From: Brevibacillus agri
Lineage (GTDB): Bacteria > Bacillota > Bacilli > Brevibacillales > Brevibacillaceae
DNA: 64,000 nt
Direction of reading: 5' to 3'
Assembly: GCF_004117055.1 (NCBI RefSeq)
Contig: NZ_CP026363.1
Location: forward strand, 88,501-152,500
Shown here: positions 1 through 8,601 of the stretch, piece after piece
Numbering within the stretch: the first letter of the stretch is position 1
Layout: every line of letters begins with the position of its first letter
The notes under the pieces: generated by a model
Seen by the model: the letters and a program-made list of their open reading frames with translations, nothing else
The model's database searches: none
Told to the model about the DNA's origin: nothing
Made by a program: the position numbers and the translations under genes

Positions 1-371
1 CAGCGCAGATTGCCTTTGGCGTCGCGAAATGGCACCAGCTCCACGAGCTTTTGCACGTAGCCGTCCGTCGGCTTTTGCAGCTTGCCGTTGGCCTGATAAA
101 TCCCTTGATTCAGGTACGTTGTTTTATTGGCAGATAAATCAAACGTGCTGACTGCTTTTGTGCGCAAATTCGTTACTTTCGCTTGAAACCCGTCGGTAAA
201 CTGAACGGAAAACGGAATGTTGTGCTGCGGTTGCAGCAGGACAACTGGAGCATACGTTTGTGACTGTGACGGAAGGGCATTCGCATGAACCGGAGCGGCC
301 CCCAGTCCTGCTGTCATGAGAATAGCGCCGCTACATACGATTGTTGCCATCGTTCTTTGCCAAAGTTTCAT
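1..371 (-). CDS. Secreted protein of unknown function, C-terminus cut by window edge
   Basis: The reading frame starts at ATG 371 behind GGAGGAGAATATC and stays open to the window edge, giving about 123 residues. The N-terminus is a typical signal peptide: a short basic start (MKLWQR), a hydrophobic stretch and a likely cleavage after VHANA. The visible mature part is polar and has no motif I recognise. It is divergent from the lipoprotein gene at 595, with a 223-bp region between them in which I see no clear operator. The rest of the gene is outside the window, so no function is proposed. Confidence 0.7.
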   Translation of the reverse strand, partial: MKLWQRTMATIVCSGAILMTAGLGAAPVHANALPSQSQTYAPVVLLQPQHNIPFSVQFTDGFQAKVTNLRTKAVSTFDLSANKTTYLNQGIYQANGKLQKPTDGYVQKLVELVPFRDAKGNLR

Positions 372-594
372 GATATTCTCCTCCTATGTAATTGGGCATG
401 CTATTTCTTGCCAGATTGTTACACCCGTGTCTTTCCTTCCCTCTCTTCTCTCTAAACGAGATGGACAGGTCAAATGTTGCTAGTAAATAATTCCTAAGTT
501 TTCTCGCCATTTTTACCGATTTGCAACAACTTCGCCGAAAAGGCAGGCTACAATAGAGTCAAACGGAAGCTGCTGCAGAAAGGAACAATCACAA

Positions 595-1956
595 ATGAAA
601 AAGGCTTGGCTTTTGTCTGCCGCGATCTGCGCTTCTCTCGTGAGCGGTTGCGGCCTGGCAGATACCCCTAACGAACTGATGCGCGCCCCCTCTGCTGACG
701 GCGATCAAAAATCGATCAATCAGGCTGTCATGCAATTTTTGCCTGCGGGCTCACAGTTGGCTGTGCCGCTCCACCCCGCAGAGGCGAGCGCCGTCTCTCT
801 TCAAGACCTGAACGGCGATGGAACCCCTGAGGTCGTCGCTTTTTACAAGTCGGAGAAAACGGATTACGAAATCGGCGTGCTGGTGCTTTCGCAAAAGCAA
901 GGAAACTGGCAAAAGCTGACCTCCTTTACCGGGATTGGCAATGAGCTGGACTACGTCTCGTTTCACGATCTCAACGGCGACCAGATTCCCGAAATGCTGA
1001 TTGGCCTGGGCGGCGGCGACGGTCTGAACAGAGAGCTGTCCGTGTACTCGATTACCGACGACAAAACCGCGGAGCTGATGAAACAGCCCTACTCCGTCAT
1101 GGCGGTGGGCGACTTGACCGGGGACGAACAGACCGAACTGGCCCTGGTCCTGCACGACCACAGCAATTTCACCTCCAAAGCCGAGCTGTTTGGGGCCAAA
1201 GACGGCCAAATCGCCAAGCTGACCGAGATCGCGCTGGACGGCTATGTGAACGGATACGAGCAAGCGCTTATCGGAAAAGCGTCCCCTACGCAAAATGCCC
1301 TGTTCATCGAAGCCGGGGTAGGGGCGCACTCGGCCGCCACCGACATGCTCCTCTGGGAAAATGGCACCTTGCACAACCCGTTGGTCAAAGTCGAGGGCGA
1401 AATGGATTTGACCTTCAAGCCCTACCCTTTGTACAGTGAGGATATTAACGGGGACGGCATTATCGAGATCGGCACCAGAACACAGCCGCCCGGCACAGAA
1501 GAGCTGGCCATGGTCGAAATTCCCTGGATCTCCTCCTATTTTCAATGGGACGGCAAGACCGGGCTGAAGCATGTAGAGGATCATTACCAAAACTATGACC
1601 TGGGACTCGATCTGAGAATACCGGAAAAATGGAGCGGAAAATTCACGATTGCCGCCAGTCCCAACGCCAATTCGCACATCATCCGCTTTTTCTACTACGG
1701 GGAAAACGGGAAAAATAAAGCCGAGCTTTTGACGCTCCAAACCGTTCCGCAAACCGAATGGAACAAATTCGAGAACGGCCTCAAACAAAAGCAAGTGCCC
1801 TACGTTCTTTTGAAGGAAGAAGGAAAACAGGTCCTGATCGCGATCCTTCCGCAAACGACACCAAGCCTCGGCAAGTCTGCCATGCAGGAGTACCGCTCTA
1901 TGCAGCTCACAGCAGACGAGATACGCCAGCTTTACAAGCCTTTATCCATTTCGTGA
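595..1956 (+). CDS. Lipoprotein with FG-GAP/VCBS-like repeats
   Basis: 453 residues. The N-terminus MKKAWLLSAAICASLVSGCG has a lipobox (LVSG-C19), so the protein is probably lipid-anchored on the outer face of the membrane. At least four calcium-loop repeats of the D-x-N-G-D-x-x-x-E type are visible (DLNGDGTPEV, DLNGDQIPEM, DLTGDEQTEL, DINGDGIIEI), as in integrin-like beta-propellers. The two-component pair follows 78 bp downstream on the same strand, so the lipoprotein may belong to the same transcript and might act as an extracytoplasmic partner of that sensor. That link is inference from position only. Confidence 0.8.
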   Translation: MKKAWLLSAAICASLVSGCGLADTPNELMRAPSADGDQKSINQAVMQFLPAGSQLAVPLHPAEASAVSLQDLNGDGTPEVVAFYKSEKTDYEIGVLVLSQKQGNWQKLTSFTGIGNELDYVSFHDLNGDQIPEMLIGLGGGDGLNRELSVYSITDDKTAELMKQPYSVMAVGDLTGDEQTELALVLHDHSNFTSKAELFGAKDGQIAKLTEIALDGYVNGYEQALIGKASPTQNALFIEAGVGAHSAATDMLLWENGTLHNPLVKVEGEMDLTFKPYPLYSEDINGDGIIEIGTRTQPPGTEELAMVEIPWISSYFQWDGKTGLKHVEDHYQNYDLGLDLRIPEKWSGKFTIAASPNANSHIIRFFYYGENGKNKAELLTLQTVPQTEWNKFENGLKQKQVPYVLLKEEGKQVLIAILPQTTPSLGKSAMQEYRSMQLTADEIRQLYKPLSIS

Positions 1957-2034
1957 TAAAGGCCAATGCTGTTTTCCTTGTACCGATCCGCCTGCGAGCG
2001 AAAAAAGTCGAAATCAGACCAAGGGGATTTGTTT

Positions 2035-2745
2035 ATGAAGGTTTTATTGCTTGAAGACGAAAAATCAATTCGCGATTTTGTGCGCATCAATCTGCGGCGC
2101 GAAGGCTGCGAGGTCATTGAGGCGGCGACAGGCGAAGAAGCGCTGGAAATCGCGCAAGCGCAAAGCGATATCGAAATCGCGATTCTCGATGTGATGCTGC
2201 CCGGCATCGACGGCTTTGAAGTGTGCGGACAACTGCGCAAAAAATACCCGCGCCTCGGGATCATCATGCTTACTGCCAAGAGCCAGGAGCTGGACAAAGT
2301 GATGGGGCTGGAGTTCGGGGCCGACGATTACGTGTCGAAGCCGTTCAGTCCGGCTGAGCTGTTGGCCCGCGTAAAGGCATTGCACCGCAGGCTGGCTCCC
2401 CTCCCCGCTCTTGTGGAGGACAAAAATACGATTGATATCGCTCCCTTCACCCTGCTGCTCGATGAGCGGAAGCTGACGAAAAAGGATCAGGAAATTGTCC
2501 TGACCCCGAAGGAGTTTGCCATTATCAAGCTGCTGGCCGAAAATGCCAACAAAGCGATCAGTCGCGACGAAATTTTGACGAACGTCTGGGGACAGTTTTT
2601 CGTCGGGGACTTGAAAATCGTGGATGTGAACATCCGCAGGATTCGCCAAAAAATCGAAGACGATCCTGCCCACCCGGCCTTCCTGGAAACGGTCTGGGGG
2701 TACGGATACCTTTGGCGGAAGGACGCTCCTGATGAAAGGAATTAG
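2035..2745 (+). CDS. OmpR/PhoB-family response regulator
   Basis: 236 residues. The receiver domain (about 1-120) begins MKVLLLEDEKSIRDF with the acidic pair, has phospho-acceptor Asp in AILDVMLPGIDGFEV, and conserved Lys in DDYVSKPFSP. The winged-helix DNA-binding domain (about 135-230) ends in the usual RxxxxKIEDDPAHPxFLxTVWGYGY signature. ATG 2035 is preferred because AAGGGG sits 8 bases before it; an upstream in-frame ATG at 1966 has no good site. It overlaps the kinase gene by 14 bp, so the two are translationally coupled. The regulon is not evident. Confidence 0.92.
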   Translation: MKVLLLEDEKSIRDFVRINLRREGCEVIEAATGEEALEIAQAQSDIEIAILDVMLPGIDGFEVCGQLRKKYPRLGIIMLTAKSQELDKVMGLEFGADDYVSKPFSPAELLARVKALHRRLAPLPALVEDKNTIDIAPFTLLLDERKLTKKDQEIVLTPKEFAIIKLLAENANKAISRDEILTNVWGQFFVGDLKIVDVNIRRIRQKIEDDPAHPAFLETVWGYGYLWRKDAPDERN

Positions 2746-4147
2746 AAGCAGGCTCGTCTTTTACTTCGGCATGATCTTGCTGTTGATCGTGCTTCTGTTG
2801 GAGGGACTGTTTTACTGGGCGGTCCATACGTACTACTTCGGAACTGCTACCGAAGCGTTGGAGACGCGCAGCACGACCTTCACCAATTTTATTAACAAGT
2901 ACGCAACCGGCTATCGCTTAAAAGACAAGGCCCGCTATATTTTGGAAAACGTATCGAGCCAGGAATACGCCAAAATCGAGGTGCTCGACCTAAACGGCAA
3001 GGTCATTCTCAACTCGTACGGCTTCCAGACGGGAGAGCTTGTCCAAACCTCGGACGTCATGGAAGCGATCAGGGGGCAAAAAGGACTGTTCGTAGGCCGA
3101 ACGCCCCAGTCGCGTGAGCGGGTCATTGCCGTGTCCAATCCCCTCACCTTCGGGTCTGAATACGTCGGCGTCCTCCGCTACACGATCTCGGCAGAGCCTC
3201 TTTATCAGGCGGTCAATCGCATCGCCTTGTACGGGCTGGGCGTCGGGGCTGGCGTCGTCCTGCTGGCTTTTGCCCTCAGTCTGCTCATGGCCAAACGGAT
3301 CGTCGACCCCATCGAGGACCTGACGAATGCCGCGAAGCAAATGGCAGAGGGCAACTTCACCGCCCGCGCTCCGAAGCGCTACGACGACGAGGTCGGGACG
3401 CTCGCCGATACGTTCAACTACATGGCAGCAGAGATCGGCAAAAACGAAAAGCTGAAAAACGACTTCATCTCCTCCGTCTCCCACGAACTGCGCACGCCGC
3501 TGACCTCGATCAAGGGTTGGGGAGAAACGCTCCTCTCCGGCGGCCTGGAGGAGCCGGAGGAAACAATGCTCGGGCTGGAAGTCATCTCCAAGGAAACCGA
3601 CCGCCTCATCGGCCTCGTGGAAGAGCTGCTCGACTTTTCGAAGTTCCAGTCCGGCGAAATGAAGCTGTCCCGCGAGCTGCTCGATTTGCGCGAAATTCTC
3701 GACGACATGCACGTCCAGTTCGCCATCCGCGCCCAGGAAAAGCAGATTGATTTTCAACTGGCGCTCCCGTCTGCTCCCCTGACCGTCATGGGCGACCGCA
3801 ACAGGCTGAAGCAAGTGTTCGTCAATCTGCTGGACAACGCCTTCAAATTCACGCCAAAGGGCGGTACGATTTCCGTGACAGCGACAGCCTCGGAGGGAAG
3901 GCTGACGGTCACCGTCGCGGACAGCGGAGAAGGGATTCACCCGAATGACTTGCCGCACGTCACGGAAAAATTTTTCAAAGGACGCTCCAAGCTGTCTGGC
4001 AGCGGACTCGGGCTCGCGATCTGCAAAGAGATCATTCAGTTGCACAAAGGAGGCTTTTTGGTCAATAGCAAGCAAGGACATGGCACTTCGATCATGGTAG
4101 AACTGCCTCTCGCCCTTGGCCCTGAGGAAAATTTTCCGGCAAGCTAG
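2732..4147 (+). CDS. Sensor histidine kinase (HAMP-HisKA-HATPase)
   Basis: 471 residues and partner of the upstream regulator. A transmembrane segment lies at about 10-32, an extracytoplasmic sensing region at about 33-163, and a second transmembrane segment at about 164-188. Then come HAMP (about 189-240), a dimerisation/phosphotransfer domain with His251 in SSVSHELRTPLTS, and a HATPase domain with N box NLLDNAFKFTP, G1 DSGEGI and G2 GSGLGLAICK. All catalytic motifs are intact. The extracellular domain is of ordinary length and gives no clue to the signal. Resembles ResE/YycG-class kinases in architecture, but I would not assign a name. Confidence 0.92.
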   Translation: MKGIRSRLVFYFGMILLLIVLLLEGLFYWAVHTYYFGTATEALETRSTTFTNFINKYATGYRLKDKARYILENVSSQEYAKIEVLDLNGKVILNSYGFQTGELVQTSDVMEAIRGQKGLFVGRTPQSRERVIAVSNPLTFGSEYVGVLRYTISAEPLYQAVNRIALYGLGVGAGVVLLAFALSLLMAKRIVDPIEDLTNAAKQMAEGNFTARAPKRYDDEVGTLADTFNYMAAEIGKNEKLKNDFISSVSHELRTPLTSIKGWGETLLSGGLEEPEETMLGLEVISKETDRLIGLVEELLDFSKFQSGEMKLSRELLDLREILDDMHVQFAIRAQEKQIDFQLALPSAPLTVMGDRNRLKQVFVNLLDNAFKFTPKGGTISVTATASEGRLTVTVADSGEGIHPNDLPHVTEKFFKGRSKLSGSGLGLAICKEIIQLHKGGFLVNSKQGHGTSIMVELPLALGPEENFPAS

Positions 4148-4213
4148 CCGTGCTGTCGTAAATCGCCCTTGAAACGACAAACAAGCGCCCTGACTGATTT
4201 GTCGGCACACAGC

Positions 4214-4249
4214 AAAAAGGAAACCCTGACCAAGCGGGTTTCCTTTTTC
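4214..4249. terminator. Bidirectional rho-independent terminator
   Basis: GGAAACC and GGTTTCC arms with A and T runs on both sides lie between the convergent kinase and nitroreductase genes, so the hairpin can stop transcription from either direction. Confidence 0.8.
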
Positions 4250-4261
4250 ACGCGTTTACGA

Positions 4262-4894
4262 TTAAAATTTGTTCGTAATCACCAGCTCATCCAGTCCAAA
4301 GCGGGCTGTCGGATAAGCTTGAACGCTTGCTTTGCCGAGCGTCAGCATCAATGTCGGGATGTAGCGGGACGGGATGTTCAGCTCTTTGATGAGCGCATCG
4401 CGATCGTATCCGCCCATTGGGCATGTGTCGTAGCCTTTGGCTTTTGCCGCCAGCATCAGTTGCATCGCCGCGTAGGAAGAGTTGCGGATGGCTTCGTCGC
4501 GGGCGATCTCCGGATTGTTTTTGTAAGCTCCTTCGATTTGCGCGATCATGTTGTCACGCACTTGCTCGGTGACGTATCCTTTTTCGAGGGCAGCGTCATA
4601 AACCGGGCGCGCCGACTTGTACGCCTCCAAATCTCCGAGTATGATGATGGTGGCATACGCATCCACGACTTGCTGCTGACCGTAAGCGATCGGCAAAAGT
4701 TTTTCCTTGATCGCTGGATCCGTCACGACGAGAAAACGCCAATGTTGCAGATTCCAGGAAGACGGAGCGCTTGCCGCGAGACGCAAAATCTCGTTCAGCT
4801 CTCCTTGTGGAATCGTTACGTTCGGATCGTATTTGCGCACGCTGTGGCGTGCTTCCATCACTTGTTCAGCCGTCATTTTCAGTTCCGTAGTCAT
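4262..4894 (-). CDS. Nitroreductase-family FMN oxidoreductase
   Basis: 210 residues. The pattern MEARHSVRKYDP near the N-terminus, then AASAPSSWNLQHWRFLVV, and a C-terminal half with CPMGGYD match the NfsA/YdgI/YodC class of dimeric FMN-dependent NAD(P)H oxidoreductases, which reduce nitro compounds and quinones. ATG 4894 is chosen because GGAGGGGAGAAAACTC precedes it; a longer open frame up to 5020 has no ribosome site and an atypical N-terminus. It is monocistronic and divergent from the SDR gene. The physiological substrate is not evident. Confidence 0.9.
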   Translation of the reverse strand: MTTELKMTAEQVMEARHSVRKYDPNVTIPQGELNEILRLAASAPSSWNLQHWRFLVVTDPAIKEKLLPIAYGQQQVVDAYATIIILGDLEAYKSARPVYDAALEKGYVTEQVRDNMIAQIEGAYKNNPEIARDEAIRNSSYAAMQLMLAAKAKGYDTCPMGGYDRDALIKELNIPSRYIPTLMLTLGKASVQAYPTARFGLDELVITNKF

Positions 4895-5055
4895 GAGTTT
4901 TCTCCCCTCCATGTGTCCATTGCCTGTTCCAAATATATAACTTACTTTAATATAGTTACAAACGTTATTCAATCCCTTTTTCTTCCCGATTGCAGTTTGA
5001 CGGGAGAAGGACAAGGGCACGCTGATACATACTTTATTGTTTGGAGGAGTTTTGC

Positions 5056-5811
5056 TTGAAATACACGGATAACATTGTCATCGTCACAGGCGGCGGGCAG
5101 GGCATCGGACTTGCCGTCGCCACCATGTACGCTGCGCACGGCGCTCACGTCGTCATCGCCGAGCGCAATTCCGAGGCTGGCGAAACTGCTGTCCAGAAAA
5201 TAAACGGAGCAGAAGCAATCGCAGGCTCGGCCGCTTTTGTCCAAACGGATGTGAGCGAGCCCGAGCAAATCGAGAATCTGATGCAGACCGTTGACGCCCG
5301 CTGGGGACGACTCGACGTGCTCATCAACAACGCCGGCTTATCGGTCTGGGAATCCCCCTACGACCTGACCGTCGAAGCGTGGGACCGGATTTTGAACACG
5401 AACCTGCGCAGCGTCTTCCTCGCTTCGCGGGAAGCGGCGAAGATCATGCGACGAAACGGCGGCGGCGCCATCGTCAACCTGGCCTCGACCAGAGCCCACA
5501 TGTCTGAACCGCACTCAGAGGCGTATGCAGCATCAAAAGGAGGCATTTTGGCGCTCACTCACGCTTTGGGCGTATCGCTTGGCCCCGACGGGATTCGCGT
5601 GAACGCCATCTCGCCAGGCTGGATTGAAAACGGCGATTACACGGCACTGCGCCCGCTCGATCATGCGCAGCATCCCGCAGGCCGCGTCGGCACGCCCGAC
5701 GACATCGCCCGCGCCTGCCTCTTTTTGACGCAAAAAGAAAACGACTTTATCACCGGAACCGAGCTGGTCGTGGACGGCGGGATGACCCGCAAAATGATTT
5801 ACGAGCCATAA
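5056..5811 (+). CDS. Short-chain dehydrogenase/reductase (SDR)
   Basis: 251 residues. The Rossmann cofactor motif TGGGQGIG is at residues 11-18, the NNAG motif follows in VLINNAGLS, and catalytic Tyr/Lys are in YAASKGG. The C-terminus (TGTELVVDGGMTRKM) is typical of classical SDRs of the FabG/glucose dehydrogenase type. The start is TTG 5056: GGAGGAG at 5043-5049 gives six-base spacing, whereas the TTG at 5041 lies within that site. Substrate cannot be told from sequence. Confidence 0.9.
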   Translation: MKYTDNIVIVTGGGQGIGLAVATMYAAHGAHVVIAERNSEAGETAVQKINGAEAIAGSAAFVQTDVSEPEQIENLMQTVDARWGRLDVLINNAGLSVWESPYDLTVEAWDRILNTNLRSVFLASREAAKIMRRNGGGAIVNLASTRAHMSEPHSEAYAASKGGILALTHALGVSLGPDGIRVNAISPGWIENGDYTALRPLDHAQHPAGRVGTPDDIARACLFLTQKENDFITGTELVVDGGMTRKMIYEP

Positions 5812-5874
5812 AGCTAAACCAATGCCTCTCCTCCTGAATACTTTGTGGGTAACGAGAGATAAAGGAGGAGTTCC

Positions 5875-5979
5875 ATGTCTTTTGAAGAGGAAGATCTCAG
5901 GTTGCTCGCTCTCTGGCTGCTGGCGATTGGCTATCTGATTCTCGCCTTCACCGAATTGGCCGCTCTTGGATACTGGTAA
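5875..5979 (+). CDS. 34-aa putative small membrane protein
   Basis: A short frame from ATG 5875 to TAA, preceded by a near-perfect AAAGGAGGAG at 5861-5870. The peptide has an acidic N-terminus (MSFEEEDLR) followed by one hydrophobic helix (LLALWLLAIGYLILAF) and ends in GYW. It lies 63 bp after the SDR gene and is directly followed by a terminator, which supports a real translated unit. No function is known to me. The main doubt is that so short a frame could arise by chance. Confidence 0.55.
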   Translation: MSFEEEDLRLLALWLLAIGYLILAFTELAALGYW

Positions 5980-5980
5980 T

Positions 5981-6032
5981 GCGAAAGAGCCACTCCCCCA
6001 TGCATGACAAATGGGCAGTGGCTCTTTCTTTT
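5981..6032. terminator. Bidirectional rho-independent terminator
   Basis: The arms GAAAGAGCCACT and AGTGGCTCTTTC form a 12-bp stem followed by a T-rich run. It separates the small plus-strand gene from the convergent oxidase operon. Confidence 0.85.
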
Positions 6033-6047
6033 CCTCGTTTGCTTATG

Positions 6048-7721
6048 TTACCAGGTTCGGAATGGAGGCGAGCCTGGCGCCTGATGCTGAATTTGCTCCA
6101 TGATCGGATAGCCGTAAGCCAAAATAATCAGGAAGGCGACCAGTCCGACCCATACAGGCCAACGCTCCAAAATGCGCGGAACTTCCTGGGTAGTCTCGGT
6201 TTCGGCAATCGGATACTCGGTGTTTCCTTTTGGTGCGTAGAATGTCAGGTACAGCAGGATGAGAATCAGCAGAACCGCCGATACAAACAGCAGCCCTCCG
6301 CCAAACGCCATGACGCGTTGGTAATCCATCCAGCCGAGCGCAGTCGGATGGTCCATGTACGTCGTATAGTCCGTGCGGCGCGGCGCCCCTTGCAGCCCCA
6401 TCGTATGCATGGCGAGCGACATCAGGAACATCCCTACTGCCCAGAAGACGGTTTGCACCATCCCCATGCGGTTTGCCGTCTTGGTCAGCTTGCGCCCTGT
6501 CAAGGCCGGCACCAGCCAGAAGCTGACCCCGAAGAAGGTGAGCGCAACTGCGGCGCCGACTGTAATGTGGAAGTGCCCTGTTACCCAAATCGTATTGTGC
6601 ACCACGGCGTTGAGCTGGTTACTTGCGTTGATGATTCCGCCCGCACCGCCCGGAATGAAGAACAGCATTCCCACAAACGGGGCGAAGAAGCGAACGTCTG
6701 TCCAAGGCAGTTTCTTGAACCAGCCGAACAGACCGCTGCCGCCTTTTTTGCGACCTGTCGTTTCAAAGACTGCAAACATCGAGAACGCCGTCATCAGCGA
6801 CGGAATGACCACGATCAGCGTCAGCGTGACGTGAATCATTTTCCATCCGGCGGAAATTCCCGGCTCCATCAACTGGTGGTGGAACCCGACCGGAATGGAG
6901 AACAGCAAGAGACAGATAAAAGCGAGGCGACTGAGCGAATCACTGAACACATGGCCGCCGATAATGCGCGGAACACATACGTACCAGGCCATGTAAGCGG
7001 GCATCAGCCAGAAATAAACGAGCGGGTGACCGAAAAACCAGAACAGCGTGCGGCTGAGCATGATGTTGATTGTCGGCACCAGTCCGAGCGACCACGGAAT
7101 GAGCTGGAACAGCACCTCGACCGCTACCGGAAGGGTCGCGATAATCCACATGATGTAAGTCGTGACCGCCATGAAGACGAACAGCGGAGAGTTTTTCCCC
7201 GGATTTTCCCGTCTCCATTTGCGGTAGCTGGCAAAAACCCCGAAGCCCGCCAGCCAACTGCCCACTACGAGCAAGGCCGAGCCGATGTAAAAATACGGCG
7301 ATGCTTTCAGCGGAGCGTAGAAGGTGTACAAGACCGAAGCTTCATTCATCAAAATCGTGACGACAGCCATCGAGGTGCCTGTCACCATGAGAATCCAGCC
7401 TGCCCAGCCGAATTTCAGCGCTGCTCCATGCAAGGAACCGCCTGTCGTGCGAGCTACCCCGGAGAAAATAAAGCCGACGATGAAAAACGTGGTAAAAATG
7501 AGTGCCATCAATACGCCGTGAGCTGTCAAGATTTGATAGTAGTTCGTCCAGCTTGGCAGTTCTATGATACCGCCGCGCACCATTCCCTGAAGCATACCTG
7601 CCAATGCAGCCAGCCCGAAGGCGATATACGCCACCCACACATACGACAGACTAAGTTTAGCCGCCGAACGCTGTATCGGAACGTGGGGAATCGAATCGTC
7701 TATTTTTCGTGCGATTACCAT
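6048..7721 (-). CDS. ba3-type cytochrome c oxidase subunit I
   Basis: About 557 residues, polytopic, with the heme-copper oxidase core. Heme-ligand and CuB histidines are visible in NYYQILTAHGVLMAL, FWFFGHPLVYFWLMPAY, VGFHHQLMEPG and NTIWVTGHFHITVGAA. It reduces O2 to water and pumps protons. The short N-terminus and the pairing with a small subunit II point to the ba3 (type B) class rather than the caa3 class. ATG 7721 is preferred with AGGTG six bases upstream; GTG 7730 is an alternative. It is the last gene of a three-gene operon, 15 bp after subunit II. No subunit III gene is nearby, as is usual for ba3 enzymes. Confidence 0.93.
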   Translation of the reverse strand: MVIARKIDDSIPHVPIQRSAAKLSLSYVWVAYIAFGLAALAGMLQGMVRGGIIELPSWTNYYQILTAHGVLMALIFTTFFIVGFIFSGVARTTGGSLHGAALKFGWAGWILMVTGTSMAVVTILMNEASVLYTFYAPLKASPYFYIGSALLVVGSWLAGFGVFASYRKWRRENPGKNSPLFVFMAVTTYIMWIIATLPVAVEVLFQLIPWSLGLVPTINIMLSRTLFWFFGHPLVYFWLMPAYMAWYVCVPRIIGGHVFSDSLSRLAFICLLLFSIPVGFHHQLMEPGISAGWKMIHVTLTLIVVIPSLMTAFSMFAVFETTGRKKGGSGLFGWFKKLPWTDVRFFAPFVGMLFFIPGGAGGIINASNQLNAVVHNTIWVTGHFHITVGAAVALTFFGVSFWLVPALTGRKLTKTANRMGMVQTVFWAVGMFLMSLAMHTMGLQGAPRRTDYTTYMDHPTALGWMDYQRVMAFGGGLLFVSAVLLILILLYLTFYAPKGNTEYPIAETETTQEVPRILERWPVWVGLVAFLIILAYGYPIMEQIQHQAPGSPPFRTW

Positions 7722-7736
7722 AGGGTTCACCTACCT

Positions 7737-8204
7737 CTATTTCACAATAATCGTGGTCGCCATCACCTGATGGCCGGCGCCACAGTATTCGTTGCAAAGA
7801 ATCAAGTACTCGCCTGGCTTGTCAAACGTATAGCTGGCCGAGCTGATATGTCCCGGCAAAACCATGAAGTTGACGTTCGTTTCAGGAATCTGGAATCCGT
7901 GAATGACGTCCGGACTGGTGACGTGGAAGTTGATCGTCGAGCCTGCCGCGACCTCCATCTTCGTCGGCGAGAAGCCGAAGGCAAACGCCGTCATGTAAGC
8001 GTCGTACTCCTTGTCCCCTACCTGCTTCAGCCCCGGTTTGTCAAAAGGAGGGGTTTCCATCACCTGTTCGGGGTCGATCATTTCCATACTGCTTGGCGGG
8101 GCCATCCCCATCGCAAACGCATTGACGCACAGCAACAGGACAAACAGCGCCAGTCCGCCCGCACCAAGCATCAGCCATATTTTTTCATAACGGTGCAAAT
8201 GCAT
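7737..8204 (-). CDS. Cytochrome c oxidase subunit II (CuA domain)
   Basis: 155 residues. One N-terminal transmembrane helix (about 7-30) anchors a periplasm-facing cupredoxin domain. The CuA ligands are recognisable: a His in TSPDVIHGFQIP, then the cluster LILCNEYCGAGHQVM, which holds the two Cys, the Glu, the second His and the Met. It accepts electrons from a c-type cytochrome and hands them to subunit I. The short length, with no fused heme-c domain, agrees with the ba3 type. It starts 24 bp after the subunit IIa gene. Confidence 0.93.
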   Translation of the reverse strand: MHLHRYEKIWLMLGAGGLALFVLLLCVNAFAMGMAPPSSMEMIDPEQVMETPPFDKPGLKQVGDKEYDAYMTAFAFGFSPTKMEVAAGSTINFHVTSPDVIHGFQIPETNVNFMVLPGHISSASYTFDKPGEYLILCNEYCGAGHQVMATTIIVK

Positions 8205-8228
8205 AAGTATCCTCCTTCTCTTCCTCTA

Positions 8229-8396
8229 TTACGCCCGGTCCAGGAAAAGCCCGAATACACCCAGCCAACCGACGAGAATGATGCCTCCCACAATTAACAC
8301 AGCGGCAAACGTTCCCTTCAGTTCCTCTTGCTCTGGCTGTGTCTTTTTTTCTTTTGATTTTTTGCCTTGTTTCAATTTGTCGATTTGCGTCTCCAT
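8229..8396 (-). CDS. Cytochrome c oxidase small subunit IIa-like protein
   Basis: 55 residues from ATG 8396, behind AAAGGAG ten bases upstream. The first half is highly charged (METQIDKLKQGKKSKEKK) and the second half is a single transmembrane helix ending in GVFGLFLDRA. Position, size and topology match the small IIa subunit of ba3 oxidases, which supplies the helix missing from the short subunit II. It is the first gene of the oxidase operon, directly downstream of the promoter with the paired palindromes at 8484-8520. Confidence 0.8.
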   Translation of the reverse strand: METQIDKLKQGKKSKEKKTQPEQEELKGTFAAVLIVGGIILVGWLGVFGLFLDRA

Positions 8397-8451
8397 CGCA
8401 CTGTTCTCCTTTCTGTGTGCCGCGCAGGCGCATCATATCTTTCACGCCTTC

Positions 8452-8520
8452 ATTCTACCCCTGGGACCAGTTGGAAGTAATTCGGGGAAATCCCCTAAAA
8501 TGATCAGGGAAACTCCTGAT
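8452..8520 (-). promoter_or_regulatory. Oxidase operon promoter with two NreC-like palindromes
   Basis: On the minus strand a -10 TAGAAT (8452-8457) is 17 bp from a poor -35 TTACTT (8475-8480). Just upstream is GGGG-N4-CCCC (8484-8495), centred near -44, and then ATCAGG-N6-CCTGAT (8503-8520; AGGG-AAAC-TCCT core), centred 22 bp further up. A weak -35 with two helically phased sites is typical of an activator-dependent promoter. A site of the same type sits at the same place upstream of the nreBC-like operon. Confidence 0.6.
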
Positions 8521-8546
8521 TCTGCCCGGTTTGTGTCACAGGTTCG

Positions 8547-8585
8547 ACAAAAAAAGCCGATTTCTGCAAGAGCAGATCGGCTTTA
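8547..8585 (-). terminator. Rho-independent terminator
   Basis: On the minus strand AAGCCGAT and ATCGGCTT arms are followed by a run of seven T. It ends the YcdB-like gene. Confidence 0.8.
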
Positions 8586-8601
8586 ACGGTTTTGGAGAGG
8601 C

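Noticed and set aside
5979..8297. 772-codon open frame on the plus strand opposite the oxidase genes
   Set aside because: It lies entirely antisense to three well-supported oxidase genes, is rich in His, Arg and Gln without domains, and has no ribosome site. It is a by-product of GC-rich codon usage.
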